From Candidatus Zixiibacteriota bacterium (GTDB taxonomy: Bacteria > Zixibacteria > MSB-5A5 > GN15 > FEB-12), in the NCBI GenBank assembly GCA_040752815.1, contig JBFMGC010000022.1, forward strand, positions 1 to 45,040: 45,040 bases of DNA. Reading direction: 5' to 3'. The translations under genes and the position numbers were made by a program. The notes beneath the pieces were generated by a model that was not told the origin of the DNA, did no database searches, and worked only from the letters and a program-made list of their open reading frames with translations. Positions 31,809 through 40,099 of this stretch are shown in pieces. Every line of letters begins with the position of its first letter. Position 1 is the first letter of the stretch.

Positions 31809-34544
31809 ATGAAGAAAGCAATGATACTGTTAACCACCCTGGCCGTCGGGCTGGGGTTTACCCTTGGAGTCGTTGCTGAGGTCCGGGCGGCCGCGCCGAA
31901 GCATGGCAACCCGCCTCCCTCGGGGGCGCCCGGCGGCGACGGCGATGACCCCGCGAGAACACCCGCGCCGGTGACTATCGACATGATTGTTCACGATCAG
32001 GGGAATATTGTCACGACTGTCGACAACTACGGCCTGATCGGAAGCCATCATTATTATGGGTACCCGTCCGGGGAGTGGCCCCGCAATTCCGGCCATGACT
32101 ACCTCGCCGAAATCAACTACTGGATGGGCACGGTGACCGTCGACGGTGACACGCTAGTGGCCGACACATACGAAGACTTTCAGGCGATTCCTTCATTAAT
32201 AACCGGACAGGCCCAAAACCGGATACTGCTTTCGACCGACAGCACCCGCTACTTCGACTTCGACCCCGCCGATACTGTCGGCGCGGGCGGCGGCAACCCG
32301 GCTCGGGGCTGGCGGGTATGGAGCGGCGACTCGGCGGCCTGGGTTTATCCGCTGAACTACAACCCGACCACGTCCAGCTTTTTCAGCGGCGGACCGTTGT
32401 CGGTACAGGAATCGCACTATCGCTTCGGCGACCACGCCCTGGGCACATCACTTTTGGGCCTGGAAATGACCCACACTGTGCTCCAGTGGAACTACTGCTA
32501 TAATGAAGACTTCATGTTCGTGATTCTCGAAATCACCAACACCTCCACAGAGGACTACAACAACTTCGCCTTCGGCCTGTACTGCGATATGGACGTCGGC
32601 GGTTTCGACGGTACCGGCGAGAACGGCCGGTTGGGCGACCTGGTCGGCTCCGATTCCACCGAAAACCTCGCCTGGATATACGATGAAGACGGGTATGATC
32701 CCGGTTGGGGACGCAACGTGGAAGCCGGCTTTATGGGCACCAAATACCTCGAAACGCCCGGCGGCGGCGGCATGACTGCGTTCCGCACCGGCGACTGGGC
32801 GCTTCTGCCTGACGACGACCCGGGGCGCTACGCCCTCATCAACAGCACGCAGTACGACGGATCCTTGCCGCCAACCGACCAGTATTACGTGCAGTGCACT
32901 CGCGGCATCACTTTGGCTGCGGGAGCTACTGTTCGGGTCGTGTACGCGCTGGTAGCGGGTCAGGATGAGGCCGAGCTCCGCGATAACGCGCAGCTCGCCC
33001 AGGAACTCTATGACAATTATTTTGTTGGTCCGGAACCGCCGAACACGCCTGCTCTGACCGTGCAGGCGGGTGACGAGAAGGTATACCTGCGCTGGAACGA
33101 CACTGCCCAGCATACGATCGACCCGCTTTCCGGTGAGAACGATTTCGCCGGCTACAAGCTGTACCGCAGCGATGATCGCGGCCGTACGTGGGGCGATCCA
33201 ATCTACAACACCGGCAACGACTGCCTCGACCTGGACTACAAGCCGATTGCCAAGTACCAGGTGAATAATCCTGACGATCCAATTCAGCGCAGTATCATAG
33301 ATACCGGTCTCATCAACGGCGTCGAATACTGGTACTGCCTGGTGGCCTATGATACCGGCGCCAGCGCAACCGGTGTCGACGTGCTGCAGACCGGATTTGG
33401 CGTGCCCGGCTCGTCGCCAAACATCGTGTCGGTCAGTCCGCGCACCGATCCGGCCGGTTATTACGAGGCTGCCGGTACAGTCCGGCATGTCTACAGCGGC
33501 ACCGAGGAGCCGTCCGAAGGCAGTGTGGTGCCGGTGGTGTTCGACCGCAGCCAGACCAGCGGCGATGATTATCAGGTAGTATTCGAGGACACGCCTGAGA
33601 GAACCTACTGGCATCTCATAAACGTCACGACCGGTGATACGGTGCTGGTATCTCAGACGCTTGAGAATGCAGATCCCGGCATGTACGAGGTGGCGGAGGG
33701 GCTGCGAGTGGTCGTGCGCAACGCCGACCCGGTGCCGCGCTCGATGGGCCAGACCGCTTTGGGCGGGGCTGACACCAACCTGGTTGTTACGTCAAACAAC
33801 TTCTTTGGCACAACCACCGAGTTCTTCCTGGGCGAGAATTTCGGCAGCGAACCCCATCGCGCCACCTACGAACTCCGGTTTAGCGTCGACAGCACGGTCG
33901 CATCGGCCATCAACGACGACGTCGGCATGGGCATGGCCTGGTCGATCCCGTTCGAGGCCTGGAACGTTTCGGCGAATCAGCGGGTAGCCCTGGTCATCTA
34001 TGACATCGGACTCGATGGCGCCTACGACCCGTGGGATCCGCTGATCATAGTCAATACGCCCTACGACCCTGTTACCGACCCGTTTACGACGGCCTGGCCA
34101 TACGACTTCAGTTGGATGTTTCGCTTTAGCTATACGCTCTACAACCCGAGTATAGGCGACGTCTATACCATTCAGGGCGCTCCGATGAACAGCCCCGAAG
34201 ATGTTTTCGAGTTCTCGTCGGATGCAGTCAACAGCTCCAATGCCAGGGGCCAATTGGCGCGCGTCAAAGTAGTGCCCGATCCGTATTATGCTTACGCCTC
34301 CCTGTGGGAGGTCGGTGCGGGTGAATCCAACCTGCAGTTCCAAAACCTTCCTGATCGCTGCACCATTCGCATTTACACGCTCAGCGGCGAGCTTGTCAAA
34401 ACGCTTGAGCACACCAACGGCAGCGGCACCGAGGAATGGAACCTGCAGAGCGTGGATCAGCGCCTGGTGGTTTCGGGCGTGTACATCTATCATATCGAAT
34501 CAAGGTACGGTGAGCGGCTCGGCCGTTTTGCCGTGGTCAAGTAA
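31809..34544 (+). CDS. large exported protein with sorting-domain-like C-terminus
   Basis: Secreted or surface protein of 911 residues. Signal peptide about 1-28, then a Gly/Pro-rich linker (GNPPPSGAPGGDGDD). The body is beta-rich with many Asp and Tyr. It includes a stretch like fibronectin type III near 405-515 (KVYLRWNDTAQ, FAGYKLYRSDDRG, NGVEYWYCLVAYD). The final 60 or so residues (TIRIYTLSGELVKTL ... GVYIYHIESRYGERLGRFAVVK) match the style of type IX secretion sorting domains or FlgD-like C-terminal domains. No catalytic motif is seen. It sits between a TonB receptor and a PorV-like protein, as expected for a T9SS-type cargo. The start at 31809 has GGAGA upstream. Confidence 0.78.
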   Translation: MKKAMILLTTLAVGLGFTLGVVAEVRAAAPKHGNPPPSGAPGGDGDDPARTPAPVTIDMIVHDQGNIVTTVDNYGLIGSHHYYGYPSGEWPRNSGHDYLAEINYWMGTVTVDGDTLVADTYEDFQAIPSLITGQAQNRILLSTDSTRYFDFDPADTVGAGGGNPARGWRVWSGDSAAWVYPLNYNPTTSSFFSGGPLSVQESHYRFGDHALGTSLLGLEMTHTVLQWNYCYNEDFMFVILEITNTSTEDYNNFAFGLYCDMDVGGFDGTGENGRLGDLVGSDSTENLAWIYDEDGYDPGWGRNVEAGFMGTKYLETPGGGGMTAFRTGDWALLPDDDPGRYALINSTQYDGSLPPTDQYYVQCTRGITLAAGATVRVVYALVAGQDEAELRDNAQLAQELYDNYFVGPEPPNTPALTVQAGDEKVYLRWNDTAQHTIDPLSGENDFAGYKLYRSDDRGRTWGDPIYNTGNDCLDLDYKPIAKYQVNNPDDPIQRSIIDTGLINGVEYWYCLVAYDTGASATGVDVLQTGFGVPGSSPNIVSVSPRTDPAGYYEAAGTVRHVYSGTEEPSEGSVVPVVFDRSQTSGDDYQVVFEDTPERTYWHLINVTTGDTVLVSQTLENADPGMYEVAEGLRVVVRNADPVPRSMGQTALGGADTNLVVTSNNFFGTTTEFFLGENFGSEPHRATYELRFSVDSTVASAINDDVGMGMAWSIPFEAWNVSANQRVALVIYDIGLDGAYDPWDPLIIVNTPYDPVTDPFTTAWPYDFSWMFRFSYTLYNPSIGDVYTIQGAPMNSPEDVFEFSSDAVNSSNARGQLARVKVVPDPYYAYASLWEVGAGESNLQFQNLPDRCTIRIYTLSGELVKTLEHTNGSGTEEWNLQSVDQRLVVSGVYIYHIESRYGERLGRFAVVK

Positions 34545-34556
34545 TGGAGGCCTGGC

Positions 34557-35555
34557 GTGAAAACCGTAATTAGCCTTCTGATAGTTCTCGCGCTCGCCGT
34601 GCCCGTCATGGCGGGCGGAAACAACGGCGGTTCGGTCGGTGCGCAGTTTCTCAAGATCGGCGTGGGTTCGAGATATCTCGGCATGGCCGATGTCGGTGTC
34701 GTGACCGCCCATGACGCCTATGCCGCTTATTGGAACCCGGCCGGCCTGGTCGAGGTCGAAAACTGGTCGCTGGCGTTTACTAACGTAAACTGGCTGGTAG
34801 ATATCGACCTCAACTATTTCGCGGCGGCGCGCCAGTACGAGGATGTCGGTGTGTTCGGCGCCTCGGTGGCGGTTCTCTCCGCCGGTGAGCAGGAAATCAC
34901 CACGGTTGCGGATCAAGACGGCACCGGCAGCACTTATCGCATTTCGTCCTATGCCATCGGCCTGTCGTTCGCCCGACAACTGACGCACCGGTTTGCATTC
35001 GGTATGTCGGCCAAGTATGTCGGGGAGGAAATCGGCGAGGTGGACTCGCGGGGATTCGGGGTGGATTTCGGCACCATGCTCTACACCGGCTTCAACTCTC
35101 TGCGGGTGGGTATGGCTATTACCAACATGGGGCCGGATCTGCGCTTCTCCGGAGCGGCGCTGAAAGTCGATTATGACGGTCAGAGCGGCAACGATTCCGA
35201 CGCGCCGGTCGACGCTGAATTGAGCACGCGGCCGTACAACTTGCCGCTGACTTTCCGAGTCGGCATGGCTTACGACTTTGATTTCGGACCGAGGTCGGTT
35301 CTGACCCTGGCCGCCGAACTGAACGACCCCAGCGACGGACGTCAGCGGGGAGCTTTCGGGGCCGAGTTGGGCTACATGGAGCGGTTCTTCCTCCGGGGCG
35401 GATACAAGCTCCGGTACGAAGAGCAGGGCCTGGCGGTGGGCGGTGGAGTAGTGGCGCCGCTTGGCGAGAATACACGGATGACTATCGACTACGCCTGGCA
35501 GGACTTCGGCCGATTGGAATCAACCCAACGCTTCTCGGTCGGGTTTACTTTCTGA
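34557..35555 (+). CDS. PorV/PorQ-like outer-membrane protein
   Basis: Exported beta-barrel protein of 332 residues with a signal peptide of about 17 residues (ending PVMAGG). The N-terminal mature region GAQFLKIGVGSRYLGMADVGVVTAHDAYAAYWNPAGLVE is characteristic of the PorV/PorQ (UPF0164) family, FadL-like barrels. In Bacteroidetes, PorV is the shuttle that passes type IX cargo to the surface. It ends in RFSVGFTF, a typical outer-membrane C-terminus. The start codon is GTG, with GGAGG 6 bases upstream, 12 bases after the cargo-like gene. It is the last gene of the operon, followed by a terminator. Core T9SS genes are not in the window. Confidence 0.85.
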   Translation: MKTVISLLIVLALAVPVMAGGNNGGSVGAQFLKIGVGSRYLGMADVGVVTAHDAYAAYWNPAGLVEVENWSLAFTNVNWLVDIDLNYFAAARQYEDVGVFGASVAVLSAGEQEITTVADQDGTGSTYRISSYAIGLSFARQLTHRFAFGMSAKYVGEEIGEVDSRGFGVDFGTMLYTGFNSLRVGMAITNMGPDLRFSGAALKVDYDGQSGNDSDAPVDAELSTRPYNLPLTFRVGMAYDFDFGPRSVLTLAAELNDPSDGRQRGAFGAELGYMERFFLRGGYKLRYEEQGLAVGGGVVAPLGENTRMTIDYAWQDFGRLESTQRFSVGFTF

Positions 35556-35575
35556 GCCGGCGCAATCGTCAAAGC

Positions 35576-35603
35576 AAAAGCCCCGTTCGCGGGGCTTTTT
35601 TTT
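35576..35603 (+). terminator. strong rho-independent terminator after the PorV-like gene
   Basis: AAAAGCCCCG pairs with CGGGGCTTTT around a TTCG tetraloop, followed by further T. It lies 20 bases after the stop codon. Confidence 0.95.
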
Positions 35604-35612
35604 GATCGCCGG

Positions 35613-35641
35613 TGGACAAAGTCGGTACAAAGATTTATTAT
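35613..35641 (+). promoter_or_regulatory. sigma-70-like promoter of the metalloprotease gene
   Basis: TGGACA (35613-35618) and TATTAT (35636-35641) are separated by 17 bases, just after the terminator and about 35 bases before the ATG at 35675. It supports the later start codon, because the upstream in-frame ATG at 35612 lies within the promoter. Confidence 0.65.
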
Positions 35642-35674
35642 ACGCGCCACAAAATCATAATAGGGTCTGCAGAA

Positions 35675-37267
35675 ATGAGTAGATTGTGTAAAGCCGCCAT
35701 AGTTACGGTGCTGTCGATGCCGATCTGTTTCTCCGGCGCCCGTGCTGAAGACTCCTGCCCCGCCGCCATTGGGGTCATAAACGAGTACTTCGAACTGGTA
35801 GCCCGCGGCAGCTATGACATCGCCGGCGACATGTGGACACCCGAGGCTCTCGAGCGCTCCGGCCGCTTCAGTATCAGGTTCAACTCTGTTCCTCTGAAAG
35901 TCGACTGCAATTCGCCGATCATGCGCAATGTCGATCAATTCTCCGGGAAAGTTATCGCCCCGATACGTGCGTGTCAGCAGGTCGACAGCACTGACTGGTA
36001 TCGGCTCGAATACGCCGATATCTACGGCAGCAGCTTGTTGCGTCACGACTACTTCCTACAGAAACGGGGCGACTGGTTCTGGATCGGCTACCCGCAGGAT
36101 CATTATGCGGCCACCTGGTCGGTCACCGAATCTCGCTACTTCAGAATTCGAACTCATCCCGATGCAGAGAAGTACCTGAACCCGGCGGCGATCGCCGAGG
36201 CGGACAGGTTCGTCGAACAAACGTGCTCGCTGCTGGGTATCGCTGACTCGACACTCCGGAGGATCGCGGCCCCGAAGATCGAATATTACTTCTGTCCGAC
36301 CGACAGCGTTGTAAAGCAGATCACCGGCTTTCTGGTGGTGGGGACGCTCGATCTGGCATCCAACGACATCATCACGGCTGATTTCCCGCATTTCCACGAA
36401 TTGACTCACTTGCTTATCAACATCCGCTTGCGGGAAGTGCCGCTGTACACATTGCCGATTATGCGCGAGGGTCTCGCAACCTATCTGGCCGGACGCTGGG
36501 GAAAACACCCGGCCCCACTGATGGACCTGGCGATCTTTCTCTATAACGAGGACCTGGTCACGTTCGACTCGATCTTCACCATGGCCGGATTCGACACCGA
36601 TTCGGGAGCCGATATCGTTTATCCGGTGGCCGGACTGTTCTGCGGCTACCTGATAGAGAAGCTGGGTATGTACGGCTGTCTCGATCTATATGTAAGTCTG
36701 TCCGGCAGGTTCCCCGAGGTAAACGGTCTGACTCCGGCGGACGTCCAGTCCAGGATCTGTGCCGCGGTCGACCAACCCCACTGGGCTGGCCTGAAGACTG
36801 ACTTTGAGGCTTATCTGGCGCGGTACCAGGCGGAGCGGGTGGTGGCGCTCCCCGGCGAGGGCGCCAGGGGCGAAGCGATAATGAACGGCGACCGTATCGC
36901 TGTCTACGACGCCGGCGATTGGATCGGCTTTGAGTTTGTTGCGGCTCCTGACGATACACTCTGTCAGGGCAACCTGGTTTTCGCGCCGGCGGACGGGCTC
37001 CAGGGTCAGAGGTCACAGTTGTTTGAATCTCAGTACTCCGAAAAGCAGGCTTTCGAGGGATACCGCTTCGGGGTTCGCTATGATCGGAATGAGGCGGGGC
37101 TTTACGATTACGCCACCAACCAGTTGCTGGCCAAGTTCATCATGGGCATTACGCCTTCCGATGACTACTTCGATGCGGAGCGGAAGATTATCAAAGTGCG
37201 CTTCCGCAAGTCGCTGCTGAACGGACAGCTTCCCGCATCGGGGCAGTACCGTCTGCTCCCGCTTTAG
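35675..37267 (+). CDS. exported gluzincin-like zinc metalloprotease
   Basis: Exported protein of 530 residues with a signal peptide (about 1-24, ending GARAED). An N-terminal domain of about 130 residues resembles small NTF2-like or immunity folds, but I cannot name it. The peptidase motif is HELTH (H241, E242, H245), with a third ligand candidate E265 in REGLATYLAG about 20 residues on. This HExxH...E spacing fits gluzincins of the peptidase MA clan. A family name is not certain. The C-terminal 150 residues are beta-rich. I chose the ATG at 35675 because a promoter overlaps the longer frame. It is 8 bases from rmuC and probably co-transcribed with it. Confidence 0.72.
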   Translation: MSRLCKAAIVTVLSMPICFSGARAEDSCPAAIGVINEYFELVARGSYDIAGDMWTPEALERSGRFSIRFNSVPLKVDCNSPIMRNVDQFSGKVIAPIRACQQVDSTDWYRLEYADIYGSSLLRHDYFLQKRGDWFWIGYPQDHYAATWSVTESRYFRIRTHPDAEKYLNPAAIAEADRFVEQTCSLLGIADSTLRRIAAPKIEYYFCPTDSVVKQITGFLVVGTLDLASNDIITADFPHFHELTHLLINIRLREVPLYTLPIMREGLATYLAGRWGKHPAPLMDLAIFLYNEDLVTFDSIFTMAGFDTDSGADIVYPVAGLFCGYLIEKLGMYGCLDLYVSLSGRFPEVNGLTPADVQSRICAAVDQPHWAGLKTDFEAYLARYQAERVVALPGEGARGEAIMNGDRIAVYDAGDWIGFEFVAAPDDTLCQGNLVFAPADGLQGQRSQLFESQYSEKQAFEGYRFGVRYDRNEAGLYDYATNQLLAKFIMGITPSDDYFDAERKIIKVRFRKSLLNGQLPASGQYRLLPL

Positions 37268-37275
37268 AGGCTGGC

Positions 37276-38361
37276 GTGGAAATACCTTCCTCAGTCCTTT
37301 TTGTCCTCTGGCTTGCCGTTCTTCTGGTGCTCGTATGGATAGCCGTCCGCCTGAGACCGGGTCAGGGCGATCGCACCGCCGAGCGCCTTGAGTCCACCGT
37401 GGCCATGCTGAAGGCGGATCTTATCTCCCGGCAGGCGGACTCACTCCTGGCTATGCGGGACTCGATCGATTCCGCCAATCGCATCATCAATGAGCGCCTG
37501 GCCGAGGGAACGATTAGTCTTGATCGCCGGATGGCCGTTCTGGGAGAACTGGAGAGCCAGCTTGGCAAACTGGCGGTGCAAGCGAGCAATATAGAAAACG
37601 TCGGAAAAAACATTCAGTCGCTCTCGGACCTGCTGCGTCCGCCCAAGCTGCGCGGCGCGGTAGGAGAACTGCTGCTTGAAAATATCCTCTCGCAGATTCT
37701 GCCTCCCGCCGGTTACGAAACACAGCATTGTTTCCCGGACGGTTACCGGGTGGACGCGGTTGTCAAACTCTCGGGACGACTGTTGCCGATCGATGCGAAG
37801 TTCCCTCTCGAAGCTTTCGAGCGCGTGTTGAAAGAACCTGAAGACCAGAATCTGCAGAAGCAGTTCGCTCAGAGTCTGCGGAAGCACATCGATGACATCG
37901 CTCTGAAATACATCCGCCCGGCCGACCAAACTCTCGATTTCGCGATCATGTACATTCCGGCCGAGGCCGTATACTTTCAATTGATTTCGCAAAACCACCA
38001 GGACGGACTTGAATACGCCCTGTCCCGGCGAGTGATTCCCAGTTCGCCGGGGCATTTGTATGCGTTCCTGGCGACTGTCGCCGCGCTGCACTCGCACATA
38101 GCCGTGTCGGCCCTGGAGATGGGCGAGGGGAGTCGCCGGCTGCAAACGGGGCTCGATCAACTCTTCGAAGCGAGTGAGCAGCTGGCGCGTTATCACAGCC
38201 GAATGGAAGGGTCGCTGAGGGCTCTGACTGCCGCCTTCGAACGAGCCAAAAGCGAACTTGATCAAATCAGACTGCAACTGGAGAAGCTGCGCCAGCCGTT
38301 CGAAAGAGCCGAATCGCCCTTGTCAGATATAGCAGCCCAAAGGGATTCTGAAGCGCGTTGA
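37276..38361 (+). CDS. rmuC: RmuC-family DNA recombination protein
   Basis: Member of the RmuC family, a nuclease-like protein that limits inversions at short inverted repeats. It has 361 residues and a GTG start with AGAGG upstream. An N-terminal membrane segment (about 5-23) is followed by a coiled coil (about 30-115). The RmuC core begins at SLSDLLRPPKLRGAVGELLLENIL and continues with YETQHCFPDGYRVDAVVKL and LPIDAKFPLEAFERVL. The core's D-x-K signature (IDAKFP) fits a PD-(D/E)XK-like fold. It ends in a second coiled coil. Given the dense inverted repeats in this genome, its presence is notable but not evidence of a link. Confidence 0.92.
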   Translation: MEIPSSVLFVLWLAVLLVLVWIAVRLRPGQGDRTAERLESTVAMLKADLISRQADSLLAMRDSIDSANRIINERLAEGTISLDRRMAVLGELESQLGKLAVQASNIENVGKNIQSLSDLLRPPKLRGAVGELLLENILSQILPPAGYETQHCFPDGYRVDAVVKLSGRLLPIDAKFPLEAFERVLKEPEDQNLQKQFAQSLRKHIDDIALKYIRPADQTLDFAIMYIPAEAVYFQLISQNHQDGLEYALSRRVIPSSPGHLYAFLATVAALHSHIAVSALEMGEGSRRLQTGLDQLFEASEQLARYHSRMEGSLRALTAAFERAKSELDQIRLQLEKLRQPFERAESPLSDIAAQRDSEAR

Positions 38362-38397
38362 GGGCTGGCACAACGGTTTTGGCTGCGAACTATTAGC

Positions 38398-39798
38398 ATG
38401 GAACACAGCACTTATGATTTAGTAGTAATCGGCTCCGGTCCGGCCGGAGAGAAAGCAGCGGTCGAGGCGGCCGGCTTTCACAAACGCGTGGCAATTGTGG
38501 AACGCCAATCGGTGCAGGGGGGAGTCTGCCTGCACACCGGTACTATACCGTCCAAAACACTTCGCGAAACGGTGGTTTATATCGCCGGGCTGCGGCAGCG
38601 TTCAGTTTACGGCCTGGTGCCGCCTACGGTGCTCAACGTGACCCCGCGCGAACTGATGTACCGCAAGGATCAGGTCATCCGCGAGGAACTGGAAGTTATT
38701 CACCAGAATATGAGCCGCCTCGGTATCGAGGTCATCCACGGCACCGGGCGGATCGAAGATCCCCATACGGTGAGTGTGACCTCCGGCGATGGCCGGCCGC
38801 GGACGCTCAACGCCGGTGTGATTGTCATCTCCACCGGCACCCGCTCGTATCGCCCGGCCAATATAGACTTTGACGGCAAGTACGTTTACGATGCCGAGAC
38901 CGTGCTCGATCTCGATATTATCCCGCGTACACTGACCATCATCGGCGGCGGCGTGGTCGGCTGTGAATATGCATCGATATTCTCCCATCTTGGCATCCGC
39001 GTGACCATTGTCGACACTCGCGATCGACTCCTGCCGTTTCTTGACAACGAAATCGCCGAGGCGCTGTCGTACCTGATGCGTAAGTACGGAGTGACACTCG
39101 TACTCAAGGAGACCGCCGATCAGATCGTTGTTGAGAACGGCCAGACAATTACGACTGTCCGCTCGGGGCGGAGAATTGTTTCCGATCGGCTTTTGTACGC
39201 GGCGGGAAGATGCGGCAATGTCGAGGGACTCGGTTTGGATAGACTCGGTATAACGACCGATGACCGCGGACTGATCATGGTGAACGAACGGTATCAGACC
39301 AGCGTCCCCAACATATACGCGGTCGGCGACGTAGTCGGGTTCCCGTCGCTGGCGTCAGTGTCGATGGACCAGGGGCGCCTGGCCGCGAGACATGCGTTCG
39401 GGCGCGGCGATATCAGTTGCCTGAACAGCCTGCTGCCCTTTGGCATCTACACGATTCCGGCGGTTTCGATCGTAGGCGAGACAGAGCAGTCCCTGGCCGC
39501 TTCCGGCCAGAATTATGCCATCGGCACGGCCCGTTACTATGAGCTGGCGCGCGGCCAGATAATAAATGACCACGACGGGATGTTGAAGATATTGTTCGAT
39601 CCCGAGTCAAAACGTATTCTCGGTGTCCATATCATAGGCGAACGTGCCACAGAACTGGTGCATATCGGGCAGGCGGTGATGTCACTCGGGGGGAATCTCG
39701 ACTACTTTATTGAAACCGTGTTCAATTATCCCACCCTCGCTGAGGCTTACAAAGTTGCAGCTCTGGACGGCCTCACGCGGCTGAGTTATCGGCAGTAG
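38398..39798 (+). CDS. sthA: SthA-like soluble pyridine nucleotide transhydrogenase / flavoprotein
   Basis: FAD-dependent pyridine nucleotide-disulfide oxidoreductase family member of 466 residues. FAD motif DLVVIGSGPAGEKAAVEAA is at about 7-24; the NAD(P) motif TIIGGGVVGCEYASIF is near 180-195; the second FAD motif is NIYAVGDVVGFPSLA near 305. The redox region reads GGVCLHTGTIPSKTLRE: the first cysteine is present, but the second is Thr, as in the E. coli transhydrogenase SthA (GTIPSK) and unlike lipoamide dehydrogenases (GCIPSK). It therefore probably exchanges hydride between NADH and NADPH. The dimerisation domain fills the C-terminal third. It is 36 bases after rmuC. Confidence 0.85.
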   Translation: MEHSTYDLVVIGSGPAGEKAAVEAAGFHKRVAIVERQSVQGGVCLHTGTIPSKTLRETVVYIAGLRQRSVYGLVPPTVLNVTPRELMYRKDQVIREELEVIHQNMSRLGIEVIHGTGRIEDPHTVSVTSGDGRPRTLNAGVIVISTGTRSYRPANIDFDGKYVYDAETVLDLDIIPRTLTIIGGGVVGCEYASIFSHLGIRVTIVDTRDRLLPFLDNEIAEALSYLMRKYGVTLVLKETADQIVVENGQTITTVRSGRRIVSDRLLYAAGRCGNVEGLGLDRLGITTDDRGLIMVNERYQTSVPNIYAVGDVVGFPSLASVSMDQGRLAARHAFGRGDISCLNSLLPFGIYTIPAVSIVGETEQSLAASGQNYAIGTARYYELARGQIINDHDGMLKILFDPESKRILGVHIIGERATELVHIGQAVMSLGGNLDYFIETVFNYPTLAEAYKVAALDGLTRLSYRQ

Positions 39799-40099
39799 TT
39801 GGTGTTTTCGGTCATGTCGTCTTGTATATCGCGACCCTTGCTGTTCTGACACTGGACCTGAGGCGATGTGGGGTGGGGTCGTACGCACGCGGCGACAGCT
39901 AATCCCCCGCGCGAGCGGGTGGGCCACCAAGGCCGCGCTGCCGGATGTGAACTCAGACAAATCAGGTCATCTTTGATTACAGCCAAATGTATTGACAGCG
40001 CATCGCTACGGCGGTACATTATTAGAGTGACGCGTGTGTCAGGTGGGTGGTTTTTCGCCATGCGCCGGAGCCGAACGGCTTGTATCAGCGAGTTCAAAC
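39799..40099. promoter_or_regulatory. gap with a family E repeat and a promoter for the dockerin protein
   Basis: At 39904-39929 a CCCGC...GCGGG palindrome followed by TGGGCCACC is the reverse-orientation relative of the element at 21251-21275. A good promoter follows: TTGACA (39992-39997), 17 bases, TACATT (40015-40020). It would give a leader of about 70 bases before the ATG at 40100. Confidence 0.65.

Noticed and set aside
38515-38570. Half-missing redox disulfide in the flavoprotein as a defect
   Set aside because: Thr in place of the second Cys (GTIPSK) is normal for SthA-type transhydrogenases.
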